9,735 nucleotides of DNA from Candidatus Aenigmatarchaeota archaeon (GCA_003550625.1 PUKU01000021.1:1-9735), one strand, 5' to 3'; shown: positions 1 to 6,920, counted from the stretch's first letter. Notes: a model not told the origin generated them from the sequence alone. A program made the numbers and translations.

Positions 1-60
1 CAGACGGACGAGGGCGAAGAAATCAACGTAAGTTCAATCGACATCACACTGAAAAAGTGA
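1..60 (+). CDS. C-terminal end of an unidentified protein (partial)
   Basis: Frame 1 is open from the window edge to a TGA at 58-60 and encodes 19 residues ending in DITLKK. The piece is acidic (DEGEE) and then beta-like. It is too short to identify. It would converge on the AMP phosphorylase gene with a 35-bp gap that holds T-rich stretches on both strands, which fits a normal 3' end. It may also be a chance open frame; only the absence of stops and the layout support it. Confidence 0.45.
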   Translation, partial: QTDEGEEINVSSIDITLKK

Positions 61-103
61 AATAGAAAAAACCCTAACAATCCCCTTTCTTTTATTTATT
101 TTG
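61..103. terminator. Bidirectional T-rich termination region between convergent genes
   Basis: On the plus strand the stop at 58-60 is followed by a pyrimidine- and T-rich run (about 81-102). On the minus strand the AMP phosphorylase stop (96-98) is followed by a run of six T (complement of A at 66-71). Archaeal RNA polymerase terminates at oligo-T tracts without needing a hairpin, so this short gap could end both transcripts. This is inferred from composition only. Confidence 0.4.
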
Positions 104-1571
104 AGAGCAGTGACTTGAGAACAAAGACTTTGTTTTTTTCTGCGAGTTCAACGGCCTTTTGTAATCTTTTGTCGGTCTCAGAGTATATGGTAAGCAGTTC
201 ATCTCCCTCGTCTACAGGATCACCTACTTTTTTATGTAGGTATATACCGGATCCCTTTTCCTTTGGACAGCCGGTTGATTTAGCGATTTTATTGACCGCA
301 CTGTTCTTTATTTCCTTTATCCTGCCCCTGGTATCTGATTTTACCACATGCTTCTTTTTTGATAACTCTATATCCTCTGAACTTGTGGTTCTTGCACCTT
401 GGACCTTTGTGATATCCTTGAACTTCTCGTAGGCCTCACCGCTTTCGAGTATATCCTCAGCACCTTTTTCTGAGCCTACCTTCTGTAAAAGTATATCTGC
501 CATCTTGATACATTTTTCCCTCAGATCCACTGGACCTTTTTTACCACCTGTTTCGAGTATCTCAAGAATATCCCGTGCCTCGAGTGCGGGTCCTATCCCA
601 TTTCCTACAGGTTGTGAACCGTCTGATATTATAGTGAGGACCTCCATATCGAGCTTCCGTCCCAGTTCCTTGAAATATCTTGAGAGTTTATCTGCCTCCT
701 CGTGTTCCGTCACCTTTGTTTCCTCGCCCATCGGTATATCTATGAGAACCGTCTCTGCACCCACGGCCTTCTTCTTTGCAAGAACAGATGATAGAAGCTG
801 TTCTAGGGGATCGATGTTCAACGAATCTCTTACCCGTATGAATTCATCATCAGCGGGGGCCAGGTTAAGTGATCCTCCCCATGTAAAACATCCATTTGTT
901 TTTCGTACGATACTTTCTACTTCTGATGCCCCATGCTTTACGTTGGTTATGACCTCCATGGTATCGGCGGTACCCGCGGGTGAAGTTATTGCACGGGATG
1001 ATGTCTTAGGTATTTTGTATCCAGCTGCTGCAATTATAGATACAACTATCGGCGTGGTTCTGTTTCCAGGAACGCCACCTATACAGTGCTTGTCCAGGGC
1101 ACCTTCTATATTTATTTCCTCTCCTGTTTCGACCATTGCCTTGGTTAGATGTTCTGCCTCTTTCATCGAAAACTCTGACATCTGTATAGCCGTAGTATAT
1201 GCCATTAACTCGGGATCTGTGAGCCTTGACTTCACTGCATCCTGTACTATCGAATACGTTTCTTCCCTGGAAAGTTCCTCACCTCCAATCTTCTTCTTTA
1301 TGTAGTCCACGGAGTCCGGTTTTATTGTAGGTTCAATGTTCACTACATCACCTTCTTTGACATCCAGACATTCGGTTGTTTCATCAAACAGAAAAACATT
1401 TCCCCTTGGTACACCGCTCGACAGATCAACAATGGACATCTCTTCCCTGTCCTCGTACTTTATACATACCCTGTCCCCGAGGAATATGGATCTCTCACCT
1501 GCTTCCCTTTTGTTTAGAATTACAACAGGCTTGCCTGCTCTTATGTCAACTGTTTTTACCTTTGCTTCCAT
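96..1571 (-). CDS. deoA: AMP phosphorylase (archaeal DeoA family)
   Basis: 491 aa, close to the roughly 500 aa usual for the family. It catalyses phosphorolysis of AMP (also CMP and UMP in characterised archaea) to the base plus ribose-1,5-bisphosphate, the first step of the AMP pathway in the cytosol. Residues 1-80 form the archaeal N-terminal beta domain. The phosphorylase core follows, with HCIGGVPGNR at 162-171, KTSSRAITSPAGTADTMEV at 189-207 and a WGGSLNLAP segment at 231-239. The C-terminal domain contains GSGIYLHKKVGDPV. The IGGVPGN and SSRAITSPAGTADTME motifs distinguish it from bacterial thymidine phosphorylase. It is the last gene of the operon, 18 nt after the SemiSWEET-like gene, and the other two pathway enzymes lie upstream in the same operon. 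No strong ribosome binding site is visible before its ATG. Confidence 0.95.
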   Translation of the reverse strand: MEAKVKTVDIRAGKPVVILNKREAGERSIFLGDRVCIKYEDREEMSIVDLSSGVPRGNVFLFDETTECLDVKEGDVVNIEPTIKPDSVDYIKKKIGGEELSREETYSIVQDAVKSRLTDPELMAYTTAIQMSEFSMKEAEHLTKAMVETGEEINIEGALDKHCIGGVPGNRTTPIVVSIIAAAGYKIPKTSSRAITSPAGTADTMEVITNVKHGASEVESIVRKTNGCFTWGGSLNLAPADDEFIRVRDSLNIDPLEQLLSSVLAKKKAVGAETVLIDIPMGEETKVTEHEEADKLSRYFKELGRKLDMEVLTIISDGSQPVGNGIGPALEARDILEILETGGKKGPVDLREKCIKMADILLQKVGSEKGAEDILESGEAYEKFKDITKVQGARTTSSEDIELSKKKHVVKSDTRGRIKEIKNSAVNKIAKSTGCPKEKGSGIYLHKKVGDPVDEGDELLTIYSETDKRLQKAVELAEKNKVFVLKSLLSK

Positions 1572-1589
1572 CGTACCACGGGATTATTT

Positions 1590-1835
1590 CTAGTTCTTTG
1601 ACTTATAAATATAGACCAAGAGCTCGATAAATATCACTACTGCCAAAGTACCGTTCAAAAAAAGGAATGCTAGATCATTTATGCTGTATGAGTAATAGGA
1701 TAGAACGATAGACCCCATTAGACTCATGATTATGAACTTTATATTTATTGCATCGAGATTTTTTGTCTTCATGGTTGTGACTGTTTCTGGAATCCATGCA
1801 GCAAGTAAAAGAAGTGCTCCTATCCATCCAATCAT
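1590..1835 (-). CDS. SemiSWEET/PQ-loop-like small membrane protein
   Basis: 81 aa with three hydrophobic spans at about 1-19, 32-50 and 54-77, matching the three-helix unit and length of SemiSWEET transporters. A PQ-loop-like motif follows helix 1 (WIPETVTTMKTKNLDAIN, 14-31). It has PE instead of PQ and keeps the family's K-T/S-K element. Helix 3 carries N61, which lines up with the conserved Asn of SemiSWEETs in my recollection of the Leptospira protein. The binding-pocket Trp of helix 2 appears to be Leu (about residue 45). SemiSWEETs work as homodimers that move sugars down a gradient. The ATG lies 3 nt after the RuBisCO stop and the gene ends 18 nt before AMP phosphorylase, so it belongs to the AMP-pathway operon. 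A nucleoside, sugar or pathway-linked substrate is only inferred. A generic small membrane protein remains possible. Confidence 0.7.
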   Translation of the reverse strand: MIGWIGALLLLAAWIPETVTTMKTKNLDAINIKFIIMSLMGSIVLSYYSYSINDLAFLFLNGTLAVVIFIELLVYIYKSKN

Positions 1836-1838
1836 ATC

Positions 1839-3110
1839 TTAACACCACTTATTGAGAGCATCCTTAAGCTCCGTGTTTTTTTCTGCATATTTTTCCAGGT
1901 CCTGTCCTTCTAAAACTGCGTCACAGGCCTGTCTTATTGCCCTCGCTCCTGGTTCCGTGCCATCAGGGTGTCCATGGCAACCCCCTCCGAACTGTGCCAC
2001 TATATTTTTCCCCATTCTACCGATGAGTTTGGGTATGTCTCCAGGGTGTAGCCCACCGGATGCAACTGCTGCAGTTTTTTTGATGTCCTTCCAGTTCTGG
2101 GCAAGTTTTATCTCACCTTCATTCTCTGACCTTGATTCAACAGCTTCCTGTATCCTCAGTACCTTGTCTTCGTCTCCTTCCATCTTTCCGACCCCTGCTG
2201 TTCCTATGTGCAGCTGGTCCCCGCCTATTAGTCTTGTAAACTTTGCAACTGTTAACATGCTCATACCATGTTTTTTGTTACGTGTAAAGGCGGCATGCCC
2301 AGCACGATGGCAGTGTATAACGATGTCCTTTCCTTCCAGGTATTCTCTCATATCCTGTAGTGCACTCCAGCCAGTTGTTACTATATCTATCATCACGTAG
2401 TTACTTCCCTTTCCAATCAGATAGTCCGCCCTCCTTTTCATCTCCGAAACAGGTGCTGTTATGTTGCCCATGTACTCCTTGTGTTCACCTGTCTCTTTCT
2501 CCGCCTTTTCCTTCAGGTGCATTGTTTCGTCAACCCTTCTTTCAAAAGTATTGAAAGCCATGGAACTCAGGTTTTCGTCGTCCTTTACTATATCAAGCCC
2601 GCCTTTCCATGCCCTGTATGCTACCTCTGCATGACTCTTTGAACCAAGACCAAGCTTAGGTTTTACTATGGTCCCGAGCAACGGTCTCTTCTCTACCTCG
2701 AAAAGTTTCCTTATGTTTTCCAGACCGACCTGGGGACCCCTGTGTTTTTCCAGAAGCTCCGGTGGGAATCTCACGTCCTCGAATCTTAGGTTTTTGAGAA
2801 GCTTCATTCCAAATATGTTTCCAGCTATTGAGGAGAGAATCTGTGGAACGTTGTCCAGTTCGAACAGCTCCTTGGGATATGCTATCTTGGCGTAGGGTTC
2901 GTTTATATCGAAAACACGGGCCTTTATCCTTTCAGCCCTTTCATTGACCGTTCCTATGTGTGTCCATGTGCCAACGCTGGACTCTTTTGCGACGTTTGCG
3001 GCTGCCTTTTCAAGGCTTATTTTTTCGGAGGGTTCTATACGGAAAAGACAGACTAGGTCGCTGTCTTTCGGTTCATAGTTTTTATCTATAAAATTCATAG
3101 TATCATACAT
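1839..3110 (-). CDS. rbcL: Ribulose-1,5-bisphosphate carboxylase, archaeal form III
   Basis: 423 aa. It converts RuBP, CO2 and water to two 3-phosphoglycerate, the last step of the AMP pathway. The N-terminal domain covers about 1-130 and is followed by a TIM barrel. The expected active-site residues can all be seen: E43, T48-W49, N98, K150 and K152 (KPKLGL), K176 for carbamylation with D178 and E179 (GLDIVKDDEN), H268-R269 and H272, H301, loop-6 K309 (GKMEG), S351-GG and the GGG at 375-377. Overall it resembles the methanogen form III enzyme I recall from Methanocaldococcus, but loop 6 reads GTAGVGK, as in the Thermococcus type. The start could be the first Met or Met5. The ATG lies 2 nt after the isomerase stop. 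No phosphoribulokinase is present in the window, so RuBP is expected to come from nucleotides. Confidence 0.96.
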   Translation of the reverse strand: MYDTMNFIDKNYEPKDSDLVCLFRIEPSEKISLEKAAANVAKESSVGTWTHIGTVNERAERIKARVFDINEPYAKIAYPKELFELDNVPQILSSIAGNIFGMKLLKNLRFEDVRFPPELLEKHRGPQVGLENIRKLFEVEKRPLLGTIVKPKLGLGSKSHAEVAYRAWKGGLDIVKDDENLSSMAFNTFERRVDETMHLKEKAEKETGEHKEYMGNITAPVSEMKRRADYLIGKGSNYVMIDIVTTGWSALQDMREYLEGKDIVIHCHRAGHAAFTRNKKHGMSMLTVAKFTRLIGGDQLHIGTAGVGKMEGDEDKVLRIQEAVESRSENEGEIKLAQNWKDIKKTAAVASGGLHPGDIPKLIGRMGKNIVAQFGGGCHGHPDGTEPGARAIRQACDAVLEGQDLEKYAEKNTELKDALNKWC

Positions 3111-3112
3111 TC

Positions 3113-3961
3113 CTATAGTCTGAACTTACCTTTGAGTTCTTCTACTACTTCGTGTTTTTTCATTTCACCTTCTTCTGTTATAAGTTTATCTATTTTGGAC
3201 CAGGGCGTCATATCGAAAGCAGGATTTTCCAGAACTATATCGGAGTCCTTTTCCAGGTACTCGTGTTCATCTATCTCATCGGGCGATCTCTCTTCTATCC
3301 GTGAAAAGTTATCGTAGTCGAACTTATCCTTTGTTGCAACAAACCAGAACTCGGTATCATCGTCTTCGGCGGCAGCCAGTGACATGAGATATGTGCCTAT
3401 CTTGTTGATTACACCGGACGGCTTTATGGAATCTACACCTACAACTGCATAGTTTGCTGCCCACATATAGATCCCTGCCGCGGCGTCTACTATATAGTTA
3501 ACGGGTATGTTCATCTGATCCAGCTCTTTTGCTGTTTTAACACCCTGTAGTTTGGGCTCGGTCTCTGTTACAATCACACGGAAATCCTTGTTCATGTCGT
3601 TCAGTTTTTCGAAAACAGCCATGGCGGCAGAGGAGTGGCAGTGTGTCATTATCACAGATCCATCCTCTATTTTATCGGCTGCTATGGTTGCAGCATTTTG
3701 TTTTGCGGTATTCAGGTAGTCCAATGCTGCGTCTATTGCTTCTATTTCTCTTCTCCTTTCCACAAACTCTATTATGTTATGGGCAGAGACGCCGGTTGGT
3801 CTTGCCTTCCTGAGTTTATCGGCAGCATCTTCAAACCTTTTCCCGAAGCCATCTTCCTCGACTATTTCCGATAGAACATTGAGGCTTTCGGTGGCTATAC
3901 TCTGTGCGCCCTGTATCTCCAGATCCTTTATCTTCCTTACGGTTTCATCGACTCCGGGCAT
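3113..3961 (-). CDS. e2b2: Ribose-1,5-bisphosphate isomerase (eIF2B-alpha-like)
   Basis: 282 aa, somewhat shorter than the roughly 320 aa of the Thermococcus enzyme. It isomerises ribose-1,5-bisphosphate to ribulose-1,5-bisphosphate, linking AMP phosphorylase to RuBisCO. The fold is that of eIF2B alpha and methylthioribose-1-phosphate isomerase. Motifs seen are MTHCHSSAAM at 105-114, VTETEPKLQG at 131-140, DSIKPSGVINKIGT at 177-190 and NPAFDMTP at 246-253. C108 and D177 align with the two catalytic residues I recall for the Thermococcus enzyme (C133, D202). The operon context with RuBisCO and AMP phosphorylase makes a translation factor or MTR1P isomerase unlikely. It is the first gene of the operon. 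Its ATG has no Shine-Dalgarno and sits about 27 bp from a TATA-like box, suggesting a leaderless mRNA. Confidence 0.93.
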   Translation of the reverse strand: MPGVDETVRKIKDLEIQGAQSIATESLNVLSEIVEEDGFGKRFEDAADKLRKARPTGVSAHNIIEFVERRREIEAIDAALDYLNTAKQNAATIAADKIEDGSVIMTHCHSSAAMAVFEKLNDMNKDFRVIVTETEPKLQGVKTAKELDQMNIPVNYIVDAAAGIYMWAANYAVVGVDSIKPSGVINKIGTYLMSLAAAEDDDTEFWFVATKDKFDYDNFSRIEERSPDEIDEHEYLEKDSDIVLENPAFDMTPWSKIDKLITEEGEMKKHEVVEELKGKFRL

Positions 3962-4000
3962 AGATAACCTTTATGTAGAACCGTAAATAAAAGGTTTTGT
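3962..4000. promoter_or_regulatory. Interleaved divergent promoters for the AMP-pathway operon and pcm
   Basis: The gap between two divergent ATGs is only 39 bp. Read on the minus strand, TTTTATTTA (complement of 3984-3992) is centred about 27 bp before the isomerase ATG. Read on the plus strand, TTTATGTAG (3970-3978) is centred about 27 bp before the pcm ATG. Both spacings suit transcription starting at or next to the start codon, and neither gene has a Shine-Dalgarno. Each TATA-like box lies inside the other promoter, so both cannot be occupied at once. The spacing is seen; transcription is inferred. Confidence 0.6.
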
Positions 4001-4657
4001 ATGGGACGTGGGGAAGAGTCCGAGTCTCTCATACAGAAAATGAAGAGCAAGGGGAACCTTAAATCTTTCCGTGTAGAGGAAGCAATCAGAGCTACCCCAA
4101 GGCACATTTTTGTACCAGAGGAATGTAGTGAGTATGCCTACAGGGATACACCTCTTTCCATAGGCAGTGGTCAGACAATATCACAACCCTCCGTCGTTGC
4201 AAAGATGACGGAGTGGCTTGATCCACAGGAAGGCGAAAAGATTCTGGAGATCGGAACAGGCTCCGGCTGGCAGGCCGCAGTCTTATCTAGGCTAGTTGGA
4301 CAGGGTGGTGTGGTGTATACTGTTGAGACCATAGAGAGTTTAGCCGACAAAGCTATGGAGAACCTGCTTTTAGCCGGTGTGAACAACGTTGAGGTTATCA
4401 AAGGCGATGGCTCCACAGGACTTTTCGAACATTCCCCTTACGATAAAATAATATGCACTGCTGCTTCCCCTGGTATACATAACGAGTGGGTTCAACAGCT
4501 CAAGGAAGGCGGTGTGCTTGTCGCTCCCATAGGAAGCAAACAACTCCAGAATATGGTTGCCTTGAAGATGGAAAAGGGTAAAACCAGGCTTATCAAACAT
4601 GAAAGAGGCTACAGGTTCGTTGAACTGAAGGGCGAAAGAGGATTTGATTCAGGGTGA
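4001..4657 (+). CDS. pcm: Protein-L-isoaspartate O-methyltransferase
   Basis: 218 aa, the usual length. It methylates L-isoaspartyl residues in aged proteins using S-adenosylmethionine, starting their conversion back to aspartate. The family signatures are clear: RHIFVPEECSEYAYRDTPLSIG (34-55, read in parts), the substrate-loop motif GSGQTISQPSVVAKM at 55-69, SAM motif I ILEIGTGSGWQAAVL at 81-95, and VIKGDGSTG at 132-140. The end reads ERGYRFVELKGERG, typical of the family. It is divergent from the AMP-pathway operon across a 39-bp promoter gap and is probably leaderless. Its TGA overlaps the Shine-Dalgarno of the next gene, so the two are likely cotranscribed and translationally coupled. Confidence 0.95.
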   Translation: MGRGEESESLIQKMKSKGNLKSFRVEEAIRATPRHIFVPEECSEYAYRDTPLSIGSGQTISQPSVVAKMTEWLDPQEGEKILEIGTGSGWQAAVLSRLVGQGGVVYTVETIESLADKAMENLLLAGVNNVEVIKGDGSTGLFEHSPYDKIICTAASPGIHNEWVQQLKEGGVLVAPIGSKQLQNMVALKMEKGKTRLIKHERGYRFVELKGERGFDSG

Positions 4658-4658
4658 T
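4653..4658 (+). promoter_or_regulatory. Ribosome binding site deciding a GTG start
   Basis: GGTGAT matches the anti-Shine-Dalgarno at the 3' end of archaeal 16S rRNA and lies 3 nt before a GTG at 4662. It overlaps the pcm stop codon. The alternative TTG at 4644 in the same frame lies inside pcm and has no comparable site. Confidence 0.55.
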
Positions 4659-4661
4659 TGT

Positions 4662-5918
4662 GTGTCCTTTATAGGATTTTTTTCAAAGGATGAAGACCGA
4701 GGGAAGGAGACGGTCCGTTTCGAAGATTTTAGAGAATGGTTTATGGATGAACTCGGGGATCTTGATAACTTCAAATGGAAGGATGTGGGTTCCAGGTATG
4801 AAGATATAGAGAATTCCCTTTTTGATCTGAGGGACAGATTGGATACCTTCAAGGGAAAGAAGGTCGATCGGGATATTGCTCCTAGGCTTAAAAACATGGC
4901 TGAATCCAACAGGAAAGTTCTTATTAGCCGTCTCCAGAGCTTTATAGATAGTTTTGAACTACCATCATCCCATGATTACGAAACTGCACATTGTTTCATA
5001 GAGGAAAAATCCAGAGAACTTGACGAGGTATCCGAGAAAATAAAGAAAAGCTTGATGGTTTTGGATAACGTGCAACCAAAGGAAACCAAGAATATAGTGG
5101 ATGCTCTGAAGAAACTTGAGGGATTTATAGGAGATTACGAAGTACTTCAGAAGGTTGTTGATGTTCTTGAAAAACACAACAGAATAAATGAAAGGTTGGG
5201 TGCTGTGGAAGAAATCAACGGTGATATAGATAACATGCGCCAAGAGCTAAATGCACTTGTCAACGAGAAAGAGGAGCTTCAGGGAGAGCTGGATGATCTA
5301 AAGGACTCAAGGAACCCTGATCTTGTAGCCGATAAAGAGGAAGAGATGGACTCTGTTGACGAGGAGATAAGGAGTCTTGAAAACTCAGTAAGGGGCAATG
5401 TAGCTCCCTTCAAAAGGGGTTTCAAGAAGCTCGGATACCTTGGTGTGGTGGATGATGTGGAACTGCTTGAGGCATATGTGGATGACCCTGCTAAGGCTGT
5501 GAACGACGACAAAGATCTGTCTTTTTTGATAGATACGGTCGATGATCTCAATGAAAAGCTCGGTTCCGGAGACCTGGACTTCTCGTCCGAGGAAGTGGGT
5601 AGACTGGAGGATGAGATAAGCAGTTTTGATCCCGATGTGGTTTTGGATCATATAGATGAGATAAAGAACCTACGAAACGAGAAAGAGGAGCTGGAAGGTA
5701 GTATAGATGAATTAAACAAGGAGAAGGAAATAAAGGAGATGTCACGAAAGTTAAAGCGTAAGAACAAGGAAATAGACAGCGTTTTGGAAAGAATAGATAA
5801 AAAGGAAGCCAAGAGAGACGAGCTAATGGACTCTATTTCCGATACCACAAGGAGTATAGAGTATGAAGTCTCCGACATACTTGATATGGATCTTGATCTA
5901 GAAAGAGTCCAGCCTTGA
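4662..5918 (+). CDS. Acidic coiled-coil protein of unknown function
   Basis: 418 aa from the GTG at 4662, or 424 aa from a TTG at 4644; the GTG is preferred because GGTGAT lies just upstream. It has no signal peptide or membrane span and no nucleotide-binding motif. It is rich in Asp, Glu and Lys. Helical heptad-like stretches cover about 165-245 and 330-405. Between them is a more compact segment (about 246-300, containing RGFKKLGYLGV). The element NEKEEL occurs at 201-206 and again at 339-344, encoded by an identical 17-base stretch. The C-terminus (EVSDILDMDLDLERVQP) is acidic. It follows pcm directly and is likely cotranscribed. It resembles SMC or prefoldin-like helical proteins only in composition; I do not recognise a family. 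Its last 21 bases overlap the antisense end of fen. Confidence 0.8.
   Translation: MSFIGFFSKDEDRGKETVRFEDFREWFMDELGDLDNFKWKDVGSRYEDIENSLFDLRDRLDTFKGKKVDRDIAPRLKNMAESNRKVLISRLQSFIDSFELPSSHDYETAHCFIEEKSRELDEVSEKIKKSLMVLDNVQPKETKNIVDALKKLEGFIGDYEVLQKVVDVLEKHNRINERLGAVEEINGDIDNMRQELNALVNEKEELQGELDDLKDSRNPDLVADKEEEMDSVDEEIRSLENSVRGNVAPFKRGFKKLGYLGVVDDVELLEAYVDDPAKAVNDDKDLSFLIDTVDDLNEKLGSGDLDFSSEEVGRLEDEISSFDPDVVLDHIDEIKNLRNEKEELEGSIDELNKEKEIKEMSRKLKRKNKEIDSVLERIDKKEAKRDELMDSISDTTRSIEYEVSDILDMDLDLERVQP
5262..5278 (+). repeat. 17-bp exact direct repeat inside the coiled-coil gene, copy 1
   Basis: The 17-base stretch beginning AACGAGAAAGAGG recurs at 5676-5692, in the same reading frame, encoding NEKEEL in both places. 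The flanking codons encode similar residues, so this looks like a diverged internal duplication of a helical segment. Confidence 0.6.
5676..5692 (+). repeat. 17-bp exact direct repeat inside the coiled-coil gene, copy 2
   Basis: Second copy of the stretch at 5262-5278, 414 bases (138 codons) downstream. The following residues (EGSIDELNKE against QGELDDLKDS) are similar but not identical. Confidence 0.6.
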
Positions 5919-6920
5919 TTGTGTGCCACTGTCCTTACTTTCTTTTAACCTTTCTATCGGTTTTTTCACTCTGTCTTCGGAAAAGTCGTGCTCTTCGCAT
6001 AGAAACTCTTTGATTTTTTCACCATTTGGCGCAGACCATTCGAGTTCGTAGTCTTTGAGTGTGGGTGGGTTCATAAAGAAGTTCAGAACATCTTCCGGAC
6101 CCTCATCGAATGGCCATTCTATGTCATCCATTACAGAGGAGAGATCTCCTTTCTTTTTTACAGTCTTTAAAGCAGTCTTAGGTCCTATTCCCTTTATTCC
6201 ACCCGGTGTGTAGTCGGTCCCTACTATTATTCCTATTATAATCAGTTGCTCCCGGTTTATGCCTAGACCGTTAAGAACTTTTTCAAGTTCGATTTTTTCT
6301 GGTTTGACCTCAACATACTTTTTTTTACCCGGAAGCTTTCTCTTTCCTGTTATTGTTATGTTCCTCAGAAGCACGGGAGCTCCAAATAAAAGTGAGTCGA
6401 AATCCTGGCTACCTACTGCCCATGCATCGCCTCTTTTTGACATAAACGCAGCCTGTGCCTCTCCTTCACTGGGGGCCTGTATCCATGGAACTCCCATAGC
6501 ATCAAGAAGATCCTTGGACTGCTGGATCATTTCATCCTGTACACTTACTGCCTGTTTTGCATACTTGTTTGCTTCTTCAGTGTCGCCTCTTTTTGCAGCC
6601 TTTTCATATTTCTTTTTTGCCTCAGTTCTTCTTTTTCTTCTCTCTTTGTTGACGCTTTCTTTGAACTCTGGTGGCTTCCCATCGAAAACGTAAAAGGGTT
6701 TTATCCCGTGTTCTGCAAGTTTTGTGGTTCTGTAGAACAGTCCTGACAGGTGGGAAGTTGTTCTGCCCTTTGAATCCTTCAGAGGCTCCCCCGTTGGTTG
6801 TCTTATTATCGATAGAAACTGGTATAACATATTGAGTGCATCTAGAGCAATAGTTCTTCCCTTGAATGAGTCCAGGGAAGATTCCTCGGCCTCCATGAGT
6901 TCCGAAATATCTACGCCCAT
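5898..6920 (-). CDS. fen: Flap endonuclease 1 (FEN1/XPG family)
   Basis: 340 aa, the standard archaeal length. It removes 5' flaps during Okazaki fragment maturation and long-patch repair, acting with PCNA. The N-domain starts MGVDISELM, with metal-binding D27 (IALDALN) and D80 (VFDGKPPEFK). The I-domain has E152 and E154 (APSEGEAQA) and D173 and D175 (SQDFDSLLFG), and D236 lies in GTDYTPGG. The helix-hairpin-helix is GIKGIGPKTALK at 241-252. The basic clamp helix is seen around 92-110. The C-terminus QSRLDSF (334-340) is a PCNA-interacting box with only one terminal aromatic residue instead of the usual two. The ATG lies 24 nt after the carbonic anhydrase-like gene with a weak GGATGG before it, so an operon is likely. 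Confidence 0.97.
   Translation of the reverse strand: MGVDISELMEAEESSLDSFKGRTIALDALNMLYQFLSIIRQPTGEPLKDSKGRTTSHLSGLFYRTTKLAEHGIKPFYVFDGKPPEFKESVNKERRKRRTEAKKKYEKAAKRGDTEEANKYAKQAVSVQDEMIQQSKDLLDAMGVPWIQAPSEGEAQAAFMSKRGDAWAVGSQDFDSLLFGAPVLLRNITITGKRKLPGKKKYVEVKPEKIELEKVLNGLGINREQLIIIGIIVGTDYTPGGIKGIGPKTALKTVKKKGDLSSVMDDIEWPFDEGPEDVLNFFMNPPTLKDYELEWSAPNGEKIKEFLCEEHDFSEDRVKKPIERLKESKDSGTQSRLDSF

Noticed and set aside
505..1305. 266-codon open frame on the plus strand opposite AMP phosphorylase
   Set aside because: It is a shadow of a well-conserved gene, is rich in Ser, Arg and Pro as antisense frames are, and has no motif.
1852..2400. 182-codon plus-strand frame opposite RuBisCO
   Set aside because: Antisense shadow; RuBisCO active-site motifs on the minus strand account for the stretch.
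4644..4661. TTG at 4644 as start of the coiled-coil gene
   Set aside because: It lies inside pcm without a ribosome binding site, while GTG at 4662 has GGTGAT just upstream.
6259..6693. 144-codon plus-strand frame opposite fen
   Set aside because: Low-complexity antisense frame of a gene with all FEN1 catalytic residues.
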